From an uncultured bacterium (lineage in GTDB: Bacteria > Bacillota > Clostridia > Lachnospirales > Lachnospiraceae): a DNA stretch of 11,822 nt. The stretch is taken from assembly GCA_905215155.1 (NCBI GenBank), contig CAJMPJ010000072.1:1-11822 (forward strand), read 5' to 3'. Below the pieces are notes generated by a model. It worked only from the letters and a program-made list of their open reading frames with translations, was not told where the DNA came from and made no database searches. Both the position numbers and the translations under genes were made by a program. Positions 6,610 through 11,822 of the stretch are shown here, piece after piece (the first letter of the stretch is position 1; every line of letters starts with the position of its first letter).

Positions 6610-6639
6610 GAGGTTAGGATTATCTAACCATAAAACGCA
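6602..6639. repeat. 38-bp inverted repeat before the HxlR gene
   Basis: Arms TGCGTTTT (6602-6609) and AAAACGCA (6632-6639), then GGTTAG (6612-6617) and CTAACC (6624-6629), are complementary; a 2-base mismatch (6610-6611/6630-6631) separates the two blocks and 6 bases form the centre. There is no T-tract after it. It may be an operator for the HxlR promoter or a backup termination hairpin. Confidence 0.6.
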
Positions 6640-6665
6640 TCAATGTAATCCGCATTGGTCTTAAT

Positions 6666-6712
6666 TATAATACATTTGGAAATAACCGTAAAGCAGGCAC
6701 CTTTTAGTGCCT
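6666..6712 (+). promoter_or_regulatory. Probable HxlR promoter region (-10) and small palindrome
   Basis: A perfect TATAAT lies at 6666-6671, but no good -35 is found at the right distance (ATGTAA at 6643-6648). Downstream, AGGCAC (6695-6700) and GTGCCT (6707-6712) form a 6-bp inverted repeat with a 6-base centre in the predicted leader, where a bound regulator could block transcription. Confidence 0.4.
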
Positions 6713-6751
6713 AAGATAACAAGGATAAACTATTGAAAGATGAGGACATAT

Positions 6752-7105
6752 ATGATAGAACAACTACCGGCCTGCCCCGTAGAGCTGACCCTTGTACTGA
6801 TTGGAAATAAATGGAAGGTTTTAATCGTTCGAGATTTAATGGATGGAACGAAACGGTTTGGAGAGCTTCGCAAATCAATTGGTTCTGTTTCTCAAAAAGT
6901 CCTGACGGCAAACCTTCGGGAAATGGAAGACTGCGGATTGCTTTACCGCCGGGCATATGCGGAGGTACCGCCCAGAGTGGAATATACCCTGACAGAGACC
7001 GGATACAGCCTTGCTCCGGTTTTGGAAGCAATGCATCAATGGGGAGAACACTATAAAAAAGATGTGCTTCATACCGCTGGAGTACCGGAAGCTGACATCG
7101 GTTAG
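6752..7105 (+). CDS. HxlR-family winged-helix transcriptional regulator
   Basis: A 117-residue regulator with the full family pattern: ACPVELTL near the N-terminus, IGNKWKVLIVRDL, RFGELRKSIGSVSQKVLT, LREMEDCGLLYRR, VPPRVEYTLTETG and MHQWGEHY. It binds DNA as a dimer. The conserved N-terminal Cys8 matches the position used for thiol redox/quinone sensing in YodB and HypR; a second Cys lies in EDCG. ATG at 6752 is favoured because GAGG (6742-6745) is 6 bases upstream; the ATG at 6740 has no ribosome site at proper distance. It lies downstream of the NAD(P)-binding gene and 48 bases before MCP2, with no terminator between, so read-through into MCP2 is possible. Confidence 0.92.
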   Translation: MIEQLPACPVELTLVLIGNKWKVLIVRDLMDGTKRFGELRKSIGSVSQKVLTANLREMEDCGLLYRRAYAEVPPRVEYTLTETGYSLAPVLEAMHQWGEHYKKDVLHTAGVPEADIG

Positions 7106-7153
7106 ATTGAGGCTATTTAGAAGAATGGATTAACAAAAGATAAAGGAGTTTTT

Positions 7154-9145
7154 ATGAAAAGCATAAAATTTAAGCTTACCGTACTCTTTGGTATTTTAAT
7201 TATAATTGTTTGTGTGGGTCTGAGCACAATTTCTTACTTAAATTCCCTCCATGCACTGAAAGAAAACTTAAAACTGTTTCTGCCTGAGATCGCAGAGCAG
7301 ACGGCGGGCAATATTCAGGGAAGAATCGAAGGAGAGATCAAGGTATTGGAAGCCATTGCAGCAAGAACCGATATCCAGGACCCCGAAATTCCTTTGAAGG
7401 AAAAGCTTGATATTCTTAAGGAAGAAAATAAGAGATTGGGCGGACTTCGCTTTGGAATCGTGGATTTGAACGGAAACCTTGTTAATACCGATGGGTCCAC
7501 CGCAGACCTGACCCAATACGATTTTTATAAAAAGGCCCTGGAAGGGAAAACTGTGGTTTCCGATCCTGTCGTTACGGCGGAGGGAGATTTGGTAGTGCCT
7601 TATGTGGTCCCTATTAAAAAGGATGGAAAGATCGTTGGAGTCCTGTTGGAAACAAGGGATGGAAATTACTTGAGCCAGTTGACCAATCAGGCGAAGATCG
7701 GTAAAAACGGGACTGCGTTTATGATCAATAAAGAGCAGGTGTCCATTGCGGACCCTGATGAAACGCTGGTGAGAGAAAAATACAGCGGCATTGAGGCTGC
7801 CAAAAAGGATCCCGAGCTTAAAAAAGTCAGTGAGATCCAGTCCCATATGACTGCGGGAGAAACGGGGATCGGAGAATTCCGGTACAATAAGACCGATAAA
7901 TTCGTAGGGTATGCACCGGTTCCGGGAACAGAATGGTCTGTGGGAATTACAATGACGAAGGCAGAAGCCCTGGCTGTTCTGGAACAATTAGAAGCGGATG
8001 ATATAAAATCTTCTGCTATTTTTGTAGTCGTCAGCCTTTTGGTCGTGTACCTCATTGCGGGTGTGTTTGCCCGGGCTTTAAAATCAGCCTCCAGGCATTT
8101 AAAGCACATGGAGGAAGGAGATCTAAGCCGGGAGGTACCACGAAAGAGCCTGAAGCTGAGAGATGAGATCGGGGAAATGGCAAACTCTATGAATGCCATG
8201 CAGAAATCCCTGAGAGATATAATCGGCGGAATCAAAAAGAATTCCGTGGATATCAATACCCAGTCGGAAAATTTATCTACTGTTATGGAGGAAATATCAT
8301 CAGGCTCCCATAACGTTTCAAATATGATTACGGAAATCGCTCAGGGTACCAGTCAGCAGTCGGAAAATTTAGCGATGATCAATTCGATTTTAGAGGAGTT
8401 CAGCAGCAGGCTCTCTGCTATGGTGCGGGGCATCCATGTGGTTGATTCCAATTCCAGAGAGATCGGTGTCATGGCTACGGACAGCAATGAAGAGATGAAG
8501 AGACTGAGCCAGTCTGTGCTTAACATCAGCAGCAGCTTTCAGGAGTTCTTTGGTAAGATTCAAAATCTGGGTAAATCCATGAATCAGATCCATGAGATCA
8601 CCGGTTTTATCAACTCCATAGCCGCTCAGACCAATCTGCTGGCTTTAAACGCTTCCATTGAAGCCTCCAGAGCAGGAGAAGCGGGCAAGGGATTTTCCGT
8701 GATAGCGGAAGAAGTAAGAAGACTGGCCGCACAGTCAAAGGCATCCTCAGAAAATATCAGTCAGGTAGCAGAAGCAATCTTTGCAGAAACGGAAAGCATT
8801 GTAAAGAATTCCACGGTTATGGATGAGGAGTTAAACAACCAGTCCCAGGTGGTTGAGACAGCCTTGGAGTCCTATAAAAAGATTATAGAAGGAATCAGCC
8901 AAATGCTTCCGATGATAGATACCATAAAGACTTCCGCCCAGGACATTGAACGCGACAAGGATACGATTATAGATAAGATCGAAGGAATTGCGTCGGCTTC
9001 GGAGGAAATATCTTCGGAAGCAGAGGAGATTCTGGCCTCCTCTGAGGAAATCAGTTCTTCAACGGAAGAGGTGGCAGCCGCCTCCCAGGTACTTATGGCA
9101 GCAACCGGAAACATGTTAAAAAAGGCGGAAAATTTTAAAGTCTGA
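7154..9145 (+). CDS. Methyl-accepting chemotaxis protein (MCP2), dCache sensor
   Basis: Membrane chemoreceptor of 663 residues. TM1 is at about 7-30. The extracellular part (about 31-285) looks like a double Cache domain: [17 protein letters not shown] and [16 protein letters not shown] in the first half, [10 protein letters not shown] and [14 protein letters not shown] in the second. The R-x-W-Y signature of amino-acid-binding dCache domains is not present (QYDFY in its place), so the ligand is probably not an amino acid bound in that way. TM2 is at about 286-307, followed by HAMP (about 306-360) and the signalling coiled coil, with its tip near 487-526. From the tip glutamate to the end is about 152 residues, four heptads more per arm than MCP1, so it appears to be a 44-heptad receptor. 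AAAGGAG (7142-7148) lies 5 bases before the ATG. No CheR-tethering tail is seen. Confidence 0.93.
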   Translation: MKSIKFKLTVLFGILIIIVCVGLSTISYLNSLHALKENLKLFLPEIAEQTAGNIQGRIEGEIKVLEAIAARTDIQDPEIPLKEKLDILKEENKRLGGLRFGIVDLNGNLVNTDGSTADLTQYDFYKKALEGKTVVSDPVVTAEGDLVVPYVVPIKKDGKIVGVLLETRDGNYLSQLTNQAKIGKNGTAFMINKEQVSIADPDETLVREKYSGIEAAKKDPELKKVSEIQSHMTAGETGIGEFRYNKTDKFVGYAPVPGTEWSVGITMTKAEALAVLEQLEADDIKSSAIFVVVSLLVVYLIAGVFARALKSASRHLKHMEEGDLSREVPRKSLKLRDEIGEMANSMNAMQKSLRDIIGGIKKNSVDINTQSENLSTVMEEISSGSHNVSNMITEIAQGTSQQSENLAMINSILEEFSSRLSAMVRGIHVVDSNSREIGVMATDSNEEMKRLSQSVLNISSSFQEFFGKIQNLGKSMNQIHEITGFINSIAAQTNLLALNASIEASRAGEAGKGFSVIAEEVRRLAAQSKASSENISQVAEAIFAETESIVKNSTVMDEELNNQSQVVETALESYKKIIEGISQMLPMIDTIKTSAQDIERDKDTIIDKIEGIASASEEISSEAEEILASSEEISSSTEEVAAASQVLMAATGNMLKKAENFKV

Positions 9146-9237
9146 AAGGTGTACTTTTTTTTAGCAAAAGCGGTTGTTTTTTTAGATGAGAGAATCATTT
9201 TGTTGAGCCGGTAAAATAGCTGTGCTAAGATTGATGA

Positions 9238-9391
9238 AAGTATAGAGTCTGAAAATGGATCACTTTAAAGCGGGATTGCGGCTTTTGGACTAAGACTTTT
9301 TGATATGGCAGAGCGGTCATTAGATTCGGACACGATCACATATAGTTGTGAGCCTCCTTACTTTATTTATCATTGTGAGGAGGCTTTTTTT
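9238..9391 (+). ncRNA. Candidate ~150-nt small RNA or attenuated leader
   Basis: A possible promoter, TTGAGC (9203-9208), 17-base spacer, TAAGAT (9226-9231) preceded by TG at -15/-14 (extended -10), would start RNA near 9238. The RNA would contain a weak stem AAAGC/GCTTT, a hairpin TCACA/TGTGA (9336-9340/9347-9351) and end at the terminator at 9351-9391. No known RNA family is recognised. It could equally be the 3' UTR of MCP2 or an attenuator for the kinase gene. Confidence 0.35.
9351..9391 (+). terminator. Intrinsic terminator in the MCP2-kinase spacer
   Basis: AGCCTCCTTAC (9351-9361) and GTGAGGAGGCT (9375-9385) form an 11-bp stem with one G-U pair and a 13-base loop, running into seven T residues (9385-9391). 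Confidence 0.88.
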
Positions 9392-9416
9392 AATAATAAG
9401 AATGTCAGCATTGTAT

Positions 9417-9445
9417 TTGCGGCAGAATTCTACTATTATTACAAT
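9417..9445 (+). promoter_or_regulatory. Possible promoter of the kinase-regulator operon
   Basis: TTGCGG (9417-9422) and TACAAT (9440-9445, 5 of 6) are 17 bases apart, just after the terminator. The -35 box is weak (3 of 6), in keeping with activated or low-level expression. The leader would be about 65 bases. Confidence 0.45.
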
Positions 9446-9516
9446 ATAAGGGGAAGATTGGTAAAATTTATGATTGGCATGAAATAACATAAGAATTTGC
9501 GGATTGGGAGTGGCAT

Positions 9517-11346
9517 ATGGGGAAAAAAAAGCGGTTTATTGGAATATTTACAAAACTTGCAGTAATATTTGCGGTGATCGGTCTGCTCCCCTATCTGCTG
9601 ATCAGCCGTTTTTTCTTCTCCACGTTAGTGAACAACGTGGAAGAGGTCATGCTGTCCAATGGGCAGACTACGCTGGATTATTTGGTCAGCTATGTGGATG
9701 GAGCGGTAGGGGAATGGGAGTCGCAGATTACAAAATTGTATATACAGCCGGTCAACGAGGACCGTTATTTATGGGAAGTTTTAAAAAATCCGGATGTATC
9801 GGGGGATTACAGAGATATTTATATCCGGCGCGCACTGTCTAAAATAGATATGGAGACTTATATTACCAGTATACGTTTTTTGGATAACAGCGGGAATGTA
9901 TATTATATTTCCGGGGAGGTAGGTAAAATTGCGGACCCTCAGGGGATGAAGCGGTGGAGAGAAGAGGAACTGGAACGGGTAAAAACAGAGCCGGTCAGTC
10001 ATAATGCTGTCATTTCCCCGGTCCATATGGACCGTTATTTTACCAATATCAACACCGGAGTCATCACCATCCGCCGGGATTTTTTTGATATTTCCAGCTT
10101 GAGGTCTGTAGAGGAACGGCTGGGTACCCTGTATCTGGATATCAATGAAAAAATGTTTGAGGATATGATCGGCTCTGTCACTCTGGGAAAGCAGAGCGGA
10201 TTTTATATCGTGAATCAGAAGGGAGAAACGATATACAGCAATCAGGAGCGGGAACGGGACGATCTTATGCCGCTTCTGCTGGAACGGGCCTCCACAGAGC
10301 GGCAGGGAGTGATGGAAACCGACGATTCTTATTACCTATACCGGAAAAACCAGGTGGGTGACTGGATCAGTGTTGTAAAGATCCACAGAAACGATGTGTT
10401 GGCCAATGTAGCGAAGAACGAGCGTTATATCCTGATCGTGCTGACAGTCAGTTCTGTGTTTCTGATGGCCATTTATATTTTGTTTTCCTCAAGAATCAGC
10501 ATTCCCATCCGAAGGCTGAAAGACGGAATGGTGAAAATCCAGCAGGGAAACCTAGATACCCGGGTGGAGGTTACCAGCCAGGATGAGATCGGGATTCTGG
10601 CGGAAGGCTTCAATCAAATGGCAAGCCAGTTGAAGGACTATATCGAAAAAGTATATGGAGCGGAGATCAGTCAGCGGGAGGCAGAGCTGAAAGCCATTAA
10701 AAGCCAGATCAAGCCTCATTATCTTTATAATACTCTGGACGTCATCCGGATGACAGCTGTGACCAATGATGACTTCCAGACGGCGGATATGATAGAAAGT
10801 CTTGCCAGACAGCTCCGGTATTTGATCGGAGAGAGCGGTGACAAGGTGAGTCTCATGGAGGAACTTGCCAATGTAAAGGATTATTTTATGCTCATGAAGA
10901 TACGGTATGAGGACCGCATCCGAATGACCGTATCGGTCCCTGCGTCTTTGTATGATGCCAGCGTATTAAAGCTTTGCCTGCAGCCGATCGTAGAAAATGC
11001 AGTAAGCCATGGGCTGAAAATGAAAAAGGAAGAAGGAACGATCAATGTTTCCGCAAAAGTATTGGAGGGGACCCTGGAGATAACGGTTATGGACAATGGA
11101 GTAGGGATCGAATCTGCGGAGTTGGAACGGATCCAGAGTCAACTGTCGCAACCGGATGGAATAGGAAGAAAGACCGAGGATTTGGGAGTGGGTCTGTTGA
11201 GTGTTCATCAAAGAATCCGCAAAAATTATGGAATGCAGTATGGAATCCAAATTCTCAGCACCTCGGGGACCGGGACCATTGTGATTGTAACGATGCCATA
11301 TGAACGAAGGGGAGATTCAGATGATAAGAGTACTGCTGATAGATGA
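9517..11346 (+). CDS. Sensor histidine kinase, LytS/YesM type (dCache-HAMP-HisKA_5TM-like kinase)
   Basis: A 609-residue membrane kinase. TM1 is at about 12-35; an extracellular Cache-type domain spans about 40-298; TM2 is at about 303-323; HAMP at about 324-376. The phosphoacceptor motif is QIKPHYLYNTLD with His401 (YesM relatives mostly have PHFLYNTL). The ATPase domain has the N box LQPIVENAVSHGL (Asn494), G1 DNGVGI (526-531) and G2 GVGL (557-560), all intact, so it should autophosphorylate. GGGAG lies 6 bases before the ATG. The response-regulator start is inside its last codons (26-base overlap), so the two are translationally coupled partners. In Firmicutes such pairs usually control sugar uptake or polysaccharide use; no transporter is visible in this window, so the signal is unknown. 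Confidence 0.93.
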   Translation: MGKKKRFIGIFTKLAVIFAVIGLLPYLLISRFFFSTLVNNVEEVMLSNGQTTLDYLVSYVDGAVGEWESQITKLYIQPVNEDRYLWEVLKNPDVSGDYRDIYIRRALSKIDMETYITSIRFLDNSGNVYYISGEVGKIADPQGMKRWREEELERVKTEPVSHNAVISPVHMDRYFTNINTGVITIRRDFFDISSLRSVEERLGTLYLDINEKMFEDMIGSVTLGKQSGFYIVNQKGETIYSNQERERDDLMPLLLERASTERQGVMETDDSYYLYRKNQVGDWISVVKIHRNDVLANVAKNERYILIVLTVSSVFLMAIYILFSSRISIPIRRLKDGMVKIQQGNLDTRVEVTSQDEIGILAEGFNQMASQLKDYIEKVYGAEISQREAELKAIKSQIKPHYLYNTLDVIRMTAVTNDDFQTADMIESLARQLRYLIGESGDKVSLMEELANVKDYFMLMKIRYEDRIRMTVSVPASLYDASVLKLCLQPIVENAVSHGLKMKKEEGTINVSAKVLEGTLEITVMDNGVGIESAELERIQSQLSQPDGIGRKTEDLGVGLLSVHQRIRKNYGMQYGIQILSTSGTGTIVIVTMPYERRGDSDDKSTADR

Positions 11347-11822
11347 TGAAGCCATGATTTTAAAGGGATTGAGAAAGCTGATTGATTGGGAAGCACTGGG
11401 AGCCGTTATCATCGGTGAAGCAAAGGATGGTAAGGCAGGATTGGAGCTGATTCACAAAGAACAGCCGGATTTGGTCATTTCTGATATTTTTATGCCCAAC
11501 CTGGATGGGCTTGCGATGCTCCGGTCGTTAAGAGAAGAATGCAGCAGTGTCCGGGTCGTGTTTTTAAGCGGCTATCAGGAATTTGCCTATGCCAGAGATG
11601 CGGTCAAATATGGGGCATTTGATTATCTGCTGAAGCCTGTGGGAAGAGAAGATCTGGCGGCTGTGGTGGGAAAGGCAGTCCAGGACATCCAGGAACAGGG
11701 CAGGTACCGTGTGCTGAAAAAGGAAGTAAGTCCGGTAGAGCGCCAATTTATGGAGCTTTTGTCTGCCGGAGGAAAACAGGAGGAACTGTTGGAATCAATG
11801 GCGCCCCTGTTTCTTACCGATG
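11321..11822 (+). CDS. Response regulator, YesN/AraC type, N-terminal part (cut by window edge)
   Basis: 167 codons are visible and open to the right edge. The receiver domain has the acid pocket D8-D9, phosphoacceptor Asp55 (SDIFMPNLDG), Ser83 in FLSGY and Lys105 in LLKPV. The stretch SGYQEFAYARDAVKYGAFDY is typical of YesN-like regulators, whose full length is about 250-540 residues with a C-terminal AraC helix-turn-helix; that part is outside the window. AAGGGGAG (11307-11314) lies 6 bases before the ATG, inside the kinase gene. It should be phosphorylated by the kinase encoded just upstream. Confidence 0.92.
   Translation, partial: MIRVLLIDDEAMILKGLRKLIDWEALGAVIIGEAKDGKAGLELIHKEQPDLVISDIFMPNLDGLAMLRSLREECSSVRVVFLSGYQEFAYARDAVKYGAFDYLLKPVGREDLAAVVGKAVQDIQEQGRYRVLKKEVSPVERQFMELLSAGGKQEELLESMAPLFLTD

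Larger units (their letters stand above)
9146..9516 (+). other. Non-coding spacer between MCP2 and the sensor kinase
   Basis: No credible gene; a 60-codon open frame at 9305-9487 has no ribosome site and lies across a terminator. MCP2 has no clear GC-stem terminator of its own: two T-runs (9153-9162 and 9177-9183) surround only a weak hairpin. The spacer holds a possible promoter (9203-9231), a terminator (9351-9391) and a second promoter (9417-9445). Confidence 0.6.

Noticed and set aside
9146..9190. Terminator directly after MCP2
   Set aside because: There are two T-runs, but only a 4-5 bp AT-rich stem can form between them, too weak to call.
9309..9335. tRNA-like stretch (GGCAGAGCGGTCATTAGATTCGG)
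   Set aside because: It resembles the D-arm of serine/leucine tRNAs, but there is no matching acceptor stem, anticodon arm or T-arm; taken as coincidence.
9305..9487. 60-codon open frame in the MCP2-kinase spacer
   Set aside because: No ribosome site, spans the terminator hairpin at 9351-9391, and the protein has low-complexity stretches (runs of Y and N) with no family pattern.

Overview
The window looks like a chromosomal segment of an anaerobic, motile Firmicute, most likely a Lachnospiraceae or Clostridium-type organism. The reasons are strong AGGAGG-type ribosome sites, AT-rich spacers with canonical TTGACA/TATAAT-like promoters, U-tailed intrinsic terminators, two clostridial-style chemoreceptors and a YesM/YesN-type two-component pair. 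This placement is inferred from style and families only. I see no transposase, phage gene, CRISPR array, tRNA or rRNA.

Layout, left to right. (1) Positions 1-61 hold the first 20 codons of an unrecognised minus-strand gene. It is divergent from a GNAT acetyltransferase (185-673) that has its own promoter and terminator. (2) A 350-base leader contains a good sigma-A-type promoter whose -35 box lies inside a palindrome, plus several possible RNA hairpins. It leads to a chemoreceptor (MCP1, 1023-2750) that ends in a 12-bp terminator. (3) A decayed stretch (about 2806-3417) holds a short-chain dehydrogenase remnant with a large internal deletion. It runs into the last ~35 codons of an Old-Yellow-Enzyme/2,4-dienoyl-CoA-reductase-like flavoenzyme. 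(4) An intact 494-residue protein (3476-4960) joins an extended SDR (epimerase/dehydratase) domain to a C-terminal treble-clef zinc-finger-like module. (5) A convergent TetR/AcrR-type regulator (5051-5650, minus) has a 17-bp perfect palindrome over its own -10 box. (6) An atypical SDR/NmrA-like NAD(P)-binding protein (5912-6541) has a 20-bp near-palindromic operator upstream of its promoter. It is followed by a terminator, a 38-bp inverted repeat and an HxlR-type regulator (6752-7105). (7) A second, longer chemoreceptor (MCP2, 7154-9145) follows. (8) A 371-base spacer contains a promoter/terminator pair that could make a ~150-nt RNA. (9) A LytS/YesM-type sensor kinase (9517-11346) overlaps by 26 bases a YesN-type response regulator that runs off the right edge.

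How the parts may work together: the middle (3.1-7.1 kb) is a redox-enzyme neighbourhood of NAD(P)-binding proteins under TetR and HxlR control. HxlR and many TetR regulators answer electrophiles, quinones or small aromatic compounds. On both sides lie membrane sensors with Cache-type extracellular domains (two MCPs and one kinase). The decay at 3.1-3.4 kb suggests an older, larger redox cassette that has lost an SDR and a flavoenzyme. No cassette here is clearly a new defence or mobile system. The most unusual items are the SDR/treble-clef fusion, the chimeric pseudogene, the candidate small RNA and the cluster of palindromic operators.
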